64,000 bases of DNA from Maridesulfovibrio salexigens DSM 2638 (GCF_000023445.1 NC_012881.1:3442001-3506000); one strand, 5' to 3'; positions 9,630-18,554 are shown, numbered from the stretch's first letter. Numbers and translations are program-made. The notes: generated by a model not told the origin, from the letters alone.

Positions 9630-12600
9630 CTACAGGCTATGCCTGAGAATTTCCTTGATCAGAGAGATCTTTTTGATGGGCTTCGGTAAAAATCCGCTGC
9701 AACCAGCCTTGTGGCAATCTTTCCGGTCTTCCTCTCGTGCATTGGCTGTTAAAGCAACTATCGGTGTAGCCGGATATCCATTTTCCCATTCGTAAGCTCT
9801 GATTTCGCGGGTGGCGTCAAGTCCATCCTTTCCGGGCATCTGGATATCCATCAACACCAGATCAAAGTTGTTTTCACGGTACATGTTCACAGCTTCATTA
9901 CCGTTGGTGGCATAACGCAATCTGAATGGAGTATCCTTAAGGAAGAAACCCAGCAACATTCGGTTGTTTTCCGAATCTTCCACCACAAGGATACGCAGGG
10001 GCTTAAGCTCTACAGTCTCTTCACGACTCTCGGCATCAATGGAAGATTCACCATAGATGCCAAGCATCGCCTTTCGCAGCCCCCCACGGGTCACAGGCCA
10101 GTGCACACTTCCTTTCACACCGAAAATATTATTTATTTCAGGACTGTTACTACTAACTCCGGGCGAAGAAGAGAGAGTACACAACACAGGATTTTCACTG
10201 TTAAGCCGTGCTTTGATGGACTCTATTTCACTCAATCCATCTTCTTCGCCAAGCAGATCGGAAACAATCACCAGCTCGGCATTACTGCGGCAGGACTCAT
10301 TCTGCACACAGGCAAAATTCAAATCACCCGAAGCCATGCAATGTGCCCCCCACTCCCGCAGGCACTTACAAATGTAATCCCGAACCTGCCCTCTTTCATC
10401 GACAACCAGAACCTGACGGTCCTTCATTGCATCCTTAATAAGCCCTGAATCTTCTTCAATTTCATCAATACTGCCAAGCTCAATATCGGTGCGGAATTCC
10501 GCTCCGCCGGACGAAACATTACGAACATCAATATGCCCGTTCATAAGTTCTACTAGATTGCGGGTTATGGACAGCCCGAGTCCTGTTCCACCGTATTTAC
10601 GAGTCGTGGAAGAATCAGCCTGTACAAAATTTTCGAAAATATCTTTGAATTTTTCTTCTGAAATACCAATCCCGCTATCCCGTACAATCATATTAAGAAT
10701 AGTTTTTCCCTGCGATCCGGGAGAGGAAGAAATCTCCAGCACAACTGAGCCGGAATCAGTAAATTTAATGGCATTACTAAGCAGGTTAACCAGAATCTGT
10801 TTTATCCTTGTCGGATCCCCCTCAAAGAAAGAAGGACAATAGGGATCAACATGACAGGCAAAAATCAGATTCTTTTTCCAAGCACTTACAGACATGATGC
10901 CTGCGACTTCATCCACAAGGTCATCAATATTGAACTTGGTATGCTCAAGGGTGAGTTTACCGGACTCGATCTTGGACAGATCAAGGATATCATCAATTAA
11001 ATTCAGCAAAGCCTTTCCAGAGTCCCTGAAAATGGAAACATAGTTTCTTTGTTCCGAGGTCAGTCTGGTATCGGTAAGCATATCAGCCATGCCCAGAATT
11101 GAATTCATAGGTGTCCGAATTTCATGGCTCATCTGGGCTAAAAATTCACTTTTAGTACGGTTGGCAACCTCCGCTCTGGTCATAGCCTCCTCAAGCTTCT
11201 TGAGGGTATCAGCCATATGTGCAGAGTTGCGCTCTTCAATCTCTTTGGCTTTCAGCAATTCAGCGGCGTAATGCTGTAACTCTTCTTCATCGCGTTTACG
11301 ATCCGTCACATCACGAACAACACTGAGCAAAACATCCTGCCCATGATAAGTAATTCTCCGGGAACGGACATCTGTGTAGACAATCTCACCGGACTTAGCC
11401 ACAGCAGGACACTCAAACTGCAGGGAATTGTTGCCAGCAAAAAGACTGTTCATGAGACCACGCAAACTTTCCCTCTCATACGGAGGAACAAGCTCAAAGA
11501 CGGTCTTCTTCAAAAATTCATCACGTCCATAGCCGAGAAAATCAGCACCACCGCTGTTAACCCGTATAAAAAGGCCATCCATATCGGTTATGCAGACCAA
11601 ATCATCAACGTTATCAAAAAAGAACTGATACTGTTCCAGACCACGGGTTCTACGAAGGTTTTCCAACATGGAAGAGAGAGCCTTGCCCAATGCGTTGATT
11701 TCTGAAATGCGACTGTCACGATCAGGGATATCACCTTCCTGCCCTTCAGAAATATCCTCGGCGGAAGCAGTAATTACACGTAGCGGTCTGGTGAGTTTGC
11801 TGCTCAAAATGATGGAAACTACAATGCAAAGCCCTATGACTACACCGAACAAAGGCAATAAAAGCCAGAAAGTACGCTTCAACGCACTATTAAACCGTGC
11901 ATCGGAAACAAAATAGGCCAGCCCCGGCACCAGTTCACTGCGATACAAAATCCCCTGCTGCTCTTTTCCAATCCGGACATTTATAAGTTCTTTATTCTCT
12001 GATGATTCACCCATAACCAAAGGCAGAATCTCACCGGAAATTAGGTCATAGGCCTTACCTTGATCAAAGAGAACCATCCTGCTTTCATGGGAATTTTGAA
12101 ATGTAGTCACTATCTCAGATCTGGAAAAATCAACAAGACAGGCAGCACTTCCCACAATCTCGGATCTGCTGCGGATAGGAAGTGAAAACACGGTCATAAA
12201 ATCACCATCCCCGACTCTGCAAAAAGAGCAACGGTGAGGAGAATTTTCTAACGCACTCTGGATAAAGGGTTCATCAAACGGTCTGGGTGAAGAAGTAAAA
12301 ATCCTGCCATCATCTTTACGCAACACAAAAAAATCTATCCCCAAAGGGGCTTGGTCATATTCTGACAGCTTCTCGGATAGCGGGTAGTCCACCCCCATCA
12401 TTATGGCAACACGAATGGAGTTATCCTTACTCAACTCTCCAAGGCGGGCCATTGCACGGTGAAGGAAGCTGTAGAGTTCAAGACTGGCTTCCTGCCCCTC
12501 AGCCCGCACCCGATCATGATATTCATTTTTCAGGGTACTAAAATAGCTGTAAGAAAATACTCCCCCCATAGCGAGGGCGGTAACAATAGCCATTCCGCAG

Positions 12601-12650
12601 ATTGCGGCAGCCACTAGGGTTGAAAGCTTGTAGGAAGATGTATTTCTCAT
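9630..12650 (-). CDS. Hybrid histidine kinase with HAMP, PAS and two receivers
   Basis: Membrane hybrid kinase of 1006 residues. Order: N-terminal membrane helix (about 11-33), periplasmic sensor, second helix (about 262-286), HAMP, PAS (about 340-455), coiled coil, HisKA with His509 in MSHEIRTPMNSILGM, HATPase (DSGIGI, GGTGLGLS), a first receiver-like domain (VLVVDERGQ... VIVSDLLGEEDG) that has diverged, and a second, canonical receiver with Asp935 in LMDIQMPGKDG and a KP near the end. It is 20 bases downstream of the binding-protein gene 12671-13720 and very probably cotranscribed, so the binding protein is likely its ligand-presenting partner. Only a weak ribosome site is seen before ATG 12650. 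Confidence 0.9.
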   Translation of the reverse strand: MRNTSSYKLSTLVAAAICGMAIVTALAMGGVFSYSYFSTLKNEYHDRVRAEGQEASLELYSFLHRAMARLGELSKDNSIRVAIMMGVDYPLSEKLSEYDQAPLGIDFFVLRKDDGRIFTSSPRPFDEPFIQSALENSPHRCSFCRVGDGDFMTVFSLPIRSRSEIVGSAACLVDFSRSEIVTTFQNSHESRMVLFDQGKAYDLISGEILPLVMGESSENKELINVRIGKEQQGILYRSELVPGLAYFVSDARFNSALKRTFWLLLPLFGVVIGLCIVVSIILSSKLTRPLRVITASAEDISEGQEGDIPDRDSRISEINALGKALSSMLENLRRTRGLEQYQFFFDNVDDLVCITDMDGLFIRVNSGGADFLGYGRDEFLKKTVFELVPPYERESLRGLMNSLFAGNNSLQFECPAVAKSGEIVYTDVRSRRITYHGQDVLLSVVRDVTDRKRDEEELQHYAAELLKAKEIEERNSAHMADTLKKLEEAMTRAEVANRTKSEFLAQMSHEIRTPMNSILGMADMLTDTRLTSEQRNYVSIFRDSGKALLNLIDDILDLSKIESGKLTLEHTKFNIDDLVDEVAGIMSVSAWKKNLIFACHVDPYCPSFFEGDPTRIKQILVNLLSNAIKFTDSGSVVLEISSSPGSQGKTILNMIVRDSGIGISEEKFKDIFENFVQADSSTTRKYGGTGLGLSITRNLVELMNGHIDVRNVSSGGAEFRTDIELGSIDEIEEDSGLIKDAMKDRQVLVVDERGQVRDYICKCLREWGAHCMASGDLNFACVQNESCRSNAELVIVSDLLGEEDGLSEIESIKARLNSENPVLCTLSSSPGVSSNSPEINNIFGVKGSVHWPVTRGGLRKAMLGIYGESSIDAESREETVELKPLRILVVEDSENNRMLLGFFLKDTPFRLRYATNGNEAVNMYRENNFDLVLMDIQMPGKDGLDATREIRAYEWENGYPATPIVALTANAREEDRKDCHKAGCSGFLPKPIKKISLIKEILRHSL

Positions 12651-12670
12651 TTCAGCAACGCGAATTTCAG

Positions 12671-13720
12671 CTATTTGTATACAACGTCAGCAGCCATCAA
12701 AATATCGGCAGGAATTTCCATTCCCAACTCTTTTGCCCGCTTGAGATTAAAAACAAGGGCATAACGTTCAGCCTCTTCAACCGGTATATCGCCGGGAGAA
12801 GTTCCATTCAAAACAGCGGCAACCATTGCACCTGCCTGTCTTCCCATAGCAATAAAATCTACTCCAGCACCGCCAAGCATCCCTAAACGTGCAAAAGAAT
12901 AGTTAATTGCTATCCCCGGTACACGGCAATTGGCTACAGTCCATTTTACTATGTCAGCTGTTGAACGACTCTTACCATTTTTATCTGTCAGCAAAGTTGC
13001 TGCCGGGTAAATGGTCCCGAGAGTAGAGTCGGAACAAGCCTGTCCCAAAATATCCACGTATTCTTCCCAGGAAGTTGCAATACGTATTTCAAATTCAATA
13101 CCCAGTTGACTCCCGGCTTCGTCTATCTCTCGTCCCAGCTGCTTGAGTACGGCCCTGCCGGTAGGAGATTCATCCGAAACCACCAGCATTTTCTTAAGTC
13201 CCGGCAGGATCTTTTTCTGCACCTTGCAGGCATCAATAAAATGAAGTTTCTCGTACACCCCGGTAATATTATGCCCCGGAGCAGAGCGGGAATCCATCCA
13301 TTTCACTTTTCGATCATAATCTTCAGGCTGACCGTTCAGGCCGGAAAAAACAATATTAGTATCACTGTCCACAAGCTTGAGCCCGACAGTCCTGAACGCA
13401 TTGTCATCCAGCAGGACAAGAACATCGGGCTGGATTGAATCAATTTTTTCAAGAACTATTTCTACCTGCTTTGCTATGAGTTCCGGGGTATTATTCACCT
13501 TTTTTGTACTCATAGCGTACTGATGGACAGTTAAATTTTCGCCTGCGACAAATCCCGCTTTTGCAAGACGTTCCACAACACCTTGATGCTGCGGATCGCC
13601 GCAAATATTATCCAGACCGTAACTATGGACAATCATGATACTCTTATTTTCTACTTTCCCTGCCACTGCCGTGCTGCAAAAAAAGCAAAATAACATAAAC
13701 ACGAAAAGTATTTTATTCAT
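12671..13720 (-). CDS. Periplasmic ABC-type substrate-binding protein (PF04392 type) linked to a sensor kinase
   Basis: A 349-residue secreted binding protein of the ABC_sub_bind (TrpX-like) type. A cleavable signal peptide is clear (MNKILFVFMLFCFFCSTAVAG), followed by the two-lobed fold with SIMIVHSYG, PDVLVLLDDNAF and NIVFSGLNGQPEDY segments. The longest frame starts at TTG 13738; ATG 13720 is preferred because GGGG lies six bases before it and it begins the signal peptide. No permease or ATPase gene adjoins. Instead the hybrid kinase follows 20 bases downstream, so it probably works as a sensor subunit rather than in uptake. The ligand is unknown. Confidence 0.85.
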   Translation of the reverse strand: MNKILFVFMLFCFFCSTAVAGKVENKSIMIVHSYGLDNICGDPQHQGVVERLAKAGFVAGENLTVHQYAMSTKKVNNTPELIAKQVEIVLEKIDSIQPDVLVLLDDNAFRTVGLKLVDSDTNIVFSGLNGQPEDYDRKVKWMDSRSAPGHNITGVYEKLHFIDACKVQKKILPGLKKMLVVSDESPTGRAVLKQLGREIDEAGSQLGIEFEIRIATSWEEYVDILGQACSDSTLGTIYPAATLLTDKNGKSRSTADIVKWTVANCRVPGIAINYSFARLGMLGGAGVDFIAMGRQAGAMVAAVLNGTSPGDIPVEEAERYALVFNLKRAKELGMEIPADILMAADVVYK

Positions 13721-13840
13721 CACATCCCCACAGTACAAAACATCCTTTGGACATCACACTAAATTGATAGCGGAAATACTGTAGCATTTTTTCAACGATC
13801 CAAACAGTCAAACATCTCCTCTTTTAAGTTATTGAATCAA

Positions 13841-14890
13841 TCAAAAAGACTCTCTTGCAAACAAAAAAGAACCAAATACCGGATAATGGTCAGATGATGC
13901 AATGGTATCAATCACCTCTGCGGACTCTAAAACTAAACCCTTGGAGTAAAAAAGAAAGTCGTAACGGTGCTTGCGCTCCTCAAAAGTAAAATTCTTGTGC
14001 AGTGCTTCAGCTGACTCATCCGGGCTGCTAAGAATTTCACTGACTCCGGCCAAATTTGCACGGAATTGATTAATGAATGGAGGCTTGCTGAGATCCTTTT
14101 CCGGGATAGGCGTACCCCTGATATAGGCCTGAAAATTAAAATCGCCCCCGACAAGATAATCCACGTCCCGACTTTCTCTATTTATCCATTCGGTAAGATA
14201 TTCGGCCTGCGCCACCCTTGCCGCACGGTTCCAAACACAAAGGTGAACATTATAAATACCGACACGCTTCCCAGCCACCTCAACCTCCACGCGCTGCATG
14301 GTCGATTTCCAAAGCAAGGGATAGTAAAAAATGTTTAATATCCGATTTTCAAAATTAGGTTTACACGAAGTCTGAGTGTATTCATTAGAAACAATGGGAA
14401 ACTTTGAAATAACAACCGTGGCTTTGGTTATCTTACGTTCTTTGCGCAAGGGGAAATACATATCCCAGTCAACTACCGGAGCGGCGTACCCCCAGCCCAA
14501 GCGTTCCATAATATATTGCAATTGATTCATGTACCATGAACGCTTGGAATCAAGATCAACCTCCTGCAGCAATACAATATTCGCATCTTCTTCCCTGACC
14601 AGATTGATAAATTCATCCAGATTAGCCGTAAAAAAATCTTCTGGATGCTCATCTGCCAGTGTGAGCTGCATTGGGCCGGCTGCAAATCCGAGATTATAAC
14701 TTAGTACCTTTAATTTATCGCCATTTACTTCTTGGCTTTCAGTCTCATCGTTAAATTTAAGAATCTGACCTTTTCGCAAATCACCTATCCGGTAGACCGG
14801 ATTGGTAAACCACTTGATCAGGAAATAACCGGCAACAAGGATTAACAGGAAGACAAAAACAGAGATGAAAAATTTAAATAATGTATACAT
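13841..14890 (-). CDS. Membrane-anchored endonuclease/exonuclease/phosphatase family protein
   Basis: A 349-residue protein with one N-terminal membrane helix (about residues 5-25) and an EEP-fold domain outside or facing the periplasm. Catalytic signatures are LLQEVDLDSKRS (metal-binding Glu), VGGDFNFQ (Asp-Asn pair) and SSDHYPVFG (terminal Asp-His). Such enzymes hydrolyse phosphodiesters of nucleic acids, phospholipids or inositol phosphates; the membrane anchor makes a lipid or external DNA substrate possible but this is inference. ATG 14890 has GGAG seven bases upstream and is preferred over TTG 14911. Confidence 0.82.
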   Translation of the reverse strand: MYTLFKFFISVFVFLLILVAGYFLIKWFTNPVYRIGDLRKGQILKFNDETESQEVNGDKLKVLSYNLGFAAGPMQLTLADEHPEDFFTANLDEFINLVREEDANIVLLQEVDLDSKRSWYMNQLQYIMERLGWGYAAPVVDWDMYFPLRKERKITKATVVISKFPIVSNEYTQTSCKPNFENRILNIFYYPLLWKSTMQRVEVEVAGKRVGIYNVHLCVWNRAARVAQAEYLTEWINRESRDVDYLVGGDFNFQAYIRGTPIPEKDLSKPPFINQFRANLAGVSEILSSPDESAEALHKNFTFEERKHRYDFLFYSKGLVLESAEVIDTIASSDHYPVFGSFLFARESF

Positions 14891-15032
14891 ATATCTGCTC
14901 CATACTCCCAAAAAAAGTTAATACAACGTAAACAATGATTTTAAATTCATCTCCACCTTTAGTGCAGTGAACTGATCTACAATATATATAAACTAACACA
15001 CAACAACAAATTCACTCATTCAAACTAAGAAA

Positions 15033-15059
15033 CTCCCCCGCTGAATCTCAGCAGGGGAG
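15033..15059 (-). terminator. Rho-independent terminator after the small membrane protein gene
   Basis: Inverted repeat CTCCCC-C-GCTGA / TCAGC-A-GGGGAG with a three-base loop and one mismatch. On the minus strand it is followed by a T-rich tail (TTTCTTAGTTT), and it lies just past the stop at 15065. Confidence 0.75.
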
Positions 15060-15064
15060 TTTTC

Positions 15065-15238
15065 TTACTGTCCCTCCGGATAATAAAGAGGGCAATTTTT
15101 TCCTTCAATACGAACCAGTCTTACCGGTACCGGCTCCGCAATTTTTTTAGGAACAAAACACCGGTAAACATCATATCCTGAATTCAAAAGCAGCATGCCA
15201 CTGAGCAGGATCAAGCCCAGCGCAAGGGTATTCCTCAT
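15065..15238 (-). CDS. Small single-pass membrane or secreted protein, 57 residues
   Basis: A 57-residue protein beginning MRNTLALGLILLSGMLLLNSG, a hydrophobic N-terminal segment that acts as a membrane anchor or signal, then a basic/proline-rich tail with two cysteines (RCFVPKK, GKNCPLYYP). The longer frame from 15286 lacks a ribosome site; ATG 15238 has GGAGG seven bases upstream, so it is the start. It has a terminator of its own just downstream. I do not recognise a family. Confidence 0.65.
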   Translation of the reverse strand: MRNTLALGLILLSGMLLLNSGYDVYRCFVPKKIAEPVPVRLVRIEGKNCPLYYPEGQ

Positions 15239-15318
15239 ACGCAATCCTCCAGCAGGAATAAATTTCACCTTTGCTCTTACAAGCAAAAAATGGTCCTGCC
15301 GGAGAAAGAGCCTTTATT

Positions 15319-15780
15319 CTAGGGACAGCTAAGAACCATCACCTCAGTTTGGGACTTTTTTGCCCTTTTGAGCTTCCGGCCACAGGTATATTCCACGTAC
15401 AGATATTTACCCTTCCCGGGATAAGGATCACCGCAAATGGTATTACCAACAATTACACGGCATTTATTTTTGCCGTTACATTCTTTTACCAAGGTTTCCT
15501 TTGCGTTGCAGAAATACTGCTTGTAGCCCAGCTCCCCCTCAAGCTCAAAACTGATGTTCCCATATTTAGCACTCTGTACCCTGATAGCCTTTTCCGGCAC
15601 GACACCTTCTGGCACAGCTTGAGGATTACCGTATTCAATGGACTTTACATCTTTTTCAGAAACAGGGACCTCAATAACCTTTCCATCTTTAAGAGTGATC
15701 TTCATTTCAGCCTGAAGATGAGGTACACAAACAAGTAAACCTGTGCCCAGCAGCATCAGAATAAAAACAATACGAAACAT
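15319..15780 (-). CDS. Secreted protein with a SUEL-type (galactose/rhamnose-binding lectin) domain
   Basis: A 153-residue exported protein. After a signal peptide (MFRIVFILMLLGTGLLVCVP, cut before AEMK) comes a short segment KITLKDGKVIEVPVSEKDV and then a domain from about residue 70 to 140 with the marks of SUEL lectins: IRVQSAKYGN (cf. SANYGR), a C-x(7)-CNGKNKCRV block, then GDPYPGKGKYLYVEYTC (cf. DPCxGTYKYLxVxYxC). In animal SUEL domains the same positions carry the disulfides and sugar contacts; here one cysteine of the DPC motif is Tyr. ATG 15780 has GGAGG eight bases upstream and is preferred over the longer frame from 15858. Divergent from the next gene. Sugar binding is an inference. 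Confidence 0.72.
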   Translation of the reverse strand: MFRIVFILMLLGTGLLVCVPHLQAEMKITLKDGKVIEVPVSEKDVKSIEYGNPQAVPEGVVPEKAIRVQSAKYGNISFELEGELGYKQYFCNAKETLVKECNGKNKCRVIVGNTICGDPYPGKGKYLYVEYTCGRKLKRAKKSQTEVMVLSCP

Positions 15781-15860
15781 AAATTCATCCTCCAATAACG
15801 ATTTAAACCATTGGCAGCATAGCGTAAAACAACAGTCAGTAAAACCGTGGAGTTCCATTT

Positions 15861-16442
15861 ATGAAAATATTAATCGCCACCATATCCATATTCTGGCTCA
15901 CAATATCTCCTGCAATAGCTCAAGAGCTTGAAAATCTGAAAGATTTGAAACGCCCCCGCTATGAGGCAATATTTCCAGAAAGAACCAACACAGAAGAAGC
16001 AACACAACAACAGGCTCCGCAGGATAAGGCAGAAGTCAAAGTTGAGAACAATACCCGCTTTGCAGGAATTTTTAAAGGAAAGGTGACTGTTCACTACAAA
16101 GGGGAATTAGTAACGACAGAAGCCAAACTACATATATATACAGATGAATCTGAACGGAAAAGCCATTATGACAGTTACATTATCCCGCAGACTGGCGATT
16201 ACCTCGAATCAACATGGATGCTGGATAAGAGTGAGGTTCATAGATCTGTGACGATATCAGGCTCTTCGCTCTATGTAACCGATATCATCGAATATAAAAG
16301 AGGCGGTAATTCACAGATAAGGACTCTCGTATTTTCACCTGACTATTCGGCACTGACATTCTTGAAAACTGAGTTTGACGATTCCCCTTCTAATCAGGCA
16401 ACAGGTCAGATCATCGGTAGGTTCACAAGAATTGAAGACTGA
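15861..16442 (+). CDS. Exported protein of unknown function, 193 residues
   Basis: A signal peptide is clear (MKILIATISIFWLTISPAIA, cleavage before QELEN). The mature part is hydrophilic, with a low-complexity Glu/Gln segment around residues 48-65 and then a region rich in beta-type alternation (FKGKVTVHYKGELVTTEAKL, YLESTWMLDKSEV). GTGGAG lies seven bases before ATG 15861. It is divergent from the lectin-like gene with 80 bases between starts, so the two may share control. No family recognised. Confidence 0.65.
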   Translation: MKILIATISIFWLTISPAIAQELENLKDLKRPRYEAIFPERTNTEEATQQQAPQDKAEVKVENNTRFAGIFKGKVTVHYKGELVTTEAKLHIYTDESERKSHYDSYIIPQTGDYLESTWMLDKSEVHRSVTISGSSLYVTDIIEYKRGGNSQIRTLVFSPDYSALTFLKTEFDDSPSNQATGQIIGRFTRIED

Positions 16443-16481
16443 ATGCCCCCGGCCTGGGTGTCAGGGATGACCGGGGGCATT
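16442..16481. terminator. GC-rich hairpin after the 193-residue gene
   Basis: AATGCCCCCGG pairs perfectly with CCGGGGGCATT across an 18-base loop. It starts at the stop codon of the gene ending at 16442. No clear U-tract follows on either strand, so it may be a weak terminator or a transcript-stabilising hairpin. Confidence 0.45.
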
Positions 16482-16719
16482 GCTGGGAAGAGGCTGGTAC
16501 ATTTTCTTGAGAGATACATGAAGTGTTGGTGAGTTGAAAATAGCAGAACCTGAGCACAAATCATGACATGAAGGTTACAATTAACTGCAATTTCGGTTTT
16601 ATTATCGGCTTGCAAACTTCCTTTAATTTCGATTTGGGATGTCCGGTGTATCTTGAAAAACAAATGTTTTTACTCCATAATCAAATTTAATAAACGGAAA
16701 CTGAAATACGGAGTTTAGA

Positions 16720-17058
16720 ATGTATATTTTGAAAAAAGGTCAAGAGAACAAATTTCAGGATCTTATCCCACTTGGCGAAACAGACTGGCCGGAAGAAGTA
16801 AAAAAAGAAATCTGCGATTTTTTCAAAACTGCCGGGGTGGACGACCCAATGACCCAGAAACTGGTAGAACCGGGCCTGCAAGGCTTCCGACATAAAGACC
16901 ACAACGAAGAAATAGACTGGGATGATGTTGTCGCTTATTTCAAATATGAAGCCCTGAGCGTGCTGATTATGCATGACGATAAATTCAAGGAAAAAGCGGA
17001 AGAACTTTACACTGACTTTTTCGCCAACCACAAATTCAAGGTCTGGAACAAAGACTAA
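16720..17058 (+). CDS. Small acidic cytoplasmic protein of unknown function, 112 residues
   Basis: A 112-residue soluble protein with no signal or membrane segment, rich in Asp, Glu, Lys and Phe (ETDWPEEVKKEICDFFKT, DPMTQKLVEPGL, IDWDDVVAYFKYEAL). The predicted content is mostly helical. The region before ATG 16720 lacks a strong ribosome site (AACGGAAACTG). A good terminator lies 25 bases after its stop, supporting a single-gene unit. I do not recognise a family. Confidence 0.6.
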   Translation: MYILKKGQENKFQDLIPLGETDWPEEVKKEICDFFKTAGVDDPMTQKLVEPGLQGFRHKDHNEEIDWDDVVAYFKYEALSVLIMHDDKFKEKAEELYTDFFANHKFKVWNKD

Positions 17059-17082
17059 TCCGGCCTGCAATAAAATCAAAAG

Positions 17083-17111
17083 CCCCGGCAATCCTATACG
17101 GATTACCGGGG
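17083..17111. terminator. Bidirectional terminator between convergent genes
   Basis: CCCCGGCAATCC (17083-17094) pairs with GGATTACCGGGG (17100-17111), one mismatch, loop TATAC. TTTTTC follows on the plus strand and a T-rich stretch on the minus strand. It separates the 112-residue gene from the convergent UPF0489 gene. Confidence 0.85.
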
Positions 17112-17147
17112 TTTTTCATATTCACATAAATATACAAACTTAAATCT

Positions 17148-17858
17148 CTACTTGGGCAGGGAAAATTCTATTTTAAGCCCCCGATTAAGAACAGCCAGAG
17201 CATTTTCGGCACCTTCCCATCCGGCAGCACATTCTGGACTGAGACTTACGGTCAAAACCTTGATAACACCGCCATCAAGAGCCTTGCGCAATTCAGCTCC
17301 CCAACCTTCAATATACTCATCGGTGAAAAGTCGATTCATCTTCCCGTCAGCCATGCGTCCGAAAAAATAATCCAGATCAAGGTTAAAAATCCAGCTACCC
17401 TTCAATTCTCCAAGTGCTGCGGGAAACTCCCAAGGTTCATAGGCAGCGTAGCTGATAGATTGCGGAGCTGAGCCTTTACCATGAGTGGCAAATGCCCAGT
17501 TTGAAATTCTTTCTCCATACTTTTCGATGAAAAGGCCGAGATAATTATCCCAGCGGAAAAGCGGAGTCACGGCGAAAAAGTCATTGTCATATCCGCACTC
17601 AAGATATTCGTTGATACCGAAATCTTCAAATTCAGCATGTGGGAAATGAGAATAATCCTGCGCTGAAAACAAGGCATCAAAATGACGATCCACATGGAAA
17701 ATGTTTAGGTTTTCGCCTTTTTTCAAACTTTCCATCCAGCACCAGAAGGCAGCGCGGTGATTATCCATTATGAATATATTATCTTGCTTCCACAGGAAAT
17801 TCAGCTTGATAGCTGTAGAGTGGTTCCGCCCCTGAAAATATACCAACCATTCACCCAT
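17148..17858 (-). CDS. UPF0489 family protein (arginase/deacetylase-like fold)
   Basis: A 236-residue soluble protein matching UPF0489. Conserved segments are FIMDNHRAAFWCW (about residues 29-41), FHVDRHFD (54-61) and FNLDLDYFFG (about 158-167), whose Asp and His residues resemble the metal-binding sites of arginase and histone-deacetylase folds. The enzymatic activity is unknown; hydrolysis at a metal centre is an inference. ATG 17858 has a GGAGGTGAATA leader. Upstream lie about 310 bases of non-coding sequence with a terminator-like hairpin, so its expression may be attenuated. Confidence 0.78.
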   Translation of the reverse strand: MGEWLVYFQGRNHSTAIKLNFLWKQDNIFIMDNHRAAFWCWMESLKKGENLNIFHVDRHFDALFSAQDYSHFPHAEFEDFGINEYLECGYDNDFFAVTPLFRWDNYLGLFIEKYGERISNWAFATHGKGSAPQSISYAAYEPWEFPAALGELKGSWIFNLDLDYFFGRMADGKMNRLFTDEYIEGWGAELRKALDGGVIKVLTVSLSPECAAGWEGAENALAVLNRGLKIEFSLPK

Positions 17859-18169
17859 TATTCACCTCCGAAAATTCAAGCATAATGCTGCAAAACACAA
17901 AGTGTGTATCAGCCTGCCGCGTTCCGGTCCAGCCTGCTCAGGATGCCCCAGCGCAGACACATATCAAAAAGGGCGGCAGATTGTCCCCGACGGACAACCT
18001 GCCATGATGATGAGAGATGGATTAAGTGTGTAGATGAGACGGTGCTGTATTCCGGCAGGCAACAGGGGAGAAGCCCACAGAAAAATAAAATATGTATGCG
18101 CAGTCAGAAACGACCACAGCTTATACCCTGACTTGAATGCAGCTAAAACTGCCCACGTCCGGGAAATAA
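17859..18169. other. Non-coding stretch of about 310 bases with structured segments
   Basis: No credible reading frame is seen. The stretch holds a terminator-like hairpin (17975-18003) and a perfect 8-base pairing GCCTGCCG (17912-17919) with CGGCAGGC (18053-18060) that could close a structured RNA of about 150 bases. It forms the leader of the UPF0489 gene on the minus strand. It does not match a common RNA (RNase P, SRP, tmRNA) that I recognise. Confidence 0.4.
17975..18003 (-). terminator. Terminator or attenuator upstream of the UPF0489 gene
   Basis: On the minus strand GGCAG-G-TTGTCC pairs with GGACAA-T-CTGCC across a five-base loop, followed by GCCCTTTTTGAT. It may end the transcript of the zinc-ribbon gene or act as an attenuator in the UPF0489 leader. 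Confidence 0.55.
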
Positions 18170-18337
18170 TTACTTAAGACTATTTATATCAAGAGGAGAA
18201 CCGCAGACCGGACAGACCCTGATAGTCTTACCGAATGTATTCCCCATAACCCAGAAACGGGTAAACCATGCTTCGTCCTTTTTGCTGTGGTACTGGACCA
18301 TAACCCTGTTACCGCATTTGCAAAATCTTTCCTGCAT
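18170..18337 (-). CDS. Small zinc-ribbon protein, 55 residues
   Basis: A short frame of 55 residues with two cysteine pairs: CKCG at residues 6-9 and CPVCG at 42-46, the spacing of a zinc ribbon. Between them is an aromatic, basic stretch (YHSKKDEAWFTRFWVMGN). ATG 18337 has AGGAG six bases upstream and a promoter-like pair of boxes further up. It is too short for many gene finders. It could be a nucleic-acid or protein-binding zinc ribbon; no target can be named. It stands between the UPF0489 gene and the repressor gene. Confidence 0.72.
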   Translation of the reverse strand: MQERFCKCGNRVMVQYHSKKDEAWFTRFWVMGNTFGKTIRVCPVCGSPLDINSLK

Positions 18338-18413
18338 GACCGACTCCTGCTTCGTGAATTCATCTGGATTTAAATCCGCCTTCCCGGCGTGCCCTTGCCA
18401 TGTGACGACTTCA

Positions 18414-18442
18414 ATTAATCACAACAAAACATTTGTGTCAAC
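18414..18442 (-). promoter_or_regulatory. Promoter for the zinc-ribbon gene
   Basis: On the minus strand TTGACA (18442-18437) is followed after 17 bases by ATTAAT (18419-18414). It lies about 75 bases upstream of the start at 18337. Confidence 0.5.
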
Positions 18443-18511
18443 TTAAAATAAACACTACACAACAATTTCTTTACCCGAAGTTAACTTCAATTAAATTATG
18501 AACAAAAAAAA

Positions 18512-18529
18512 GCCTCCCCAAGGGGAGGC
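18512..18529 (-). terminator. Rho-independent terminator of the repressor gene
   Basis: Perfect stem GCCTCCCC / GGGGAGGC with a two-base nominal loop, followed on the minus strand by seven T residues (18510-18504). It lies 26 bases past the repressor stop. Confidence 0.9.
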
Positions 18530-18554
18530 CTAAAAAAACAATATTCAAATAAAA

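Noticed and set aside
17904-18131. A 75-codon plus-strand frame in the UPF0489 leader
   Set aside because: No ribosome site, a composition unlike the neighbouring proteins, and the region is better explained as structured leader.
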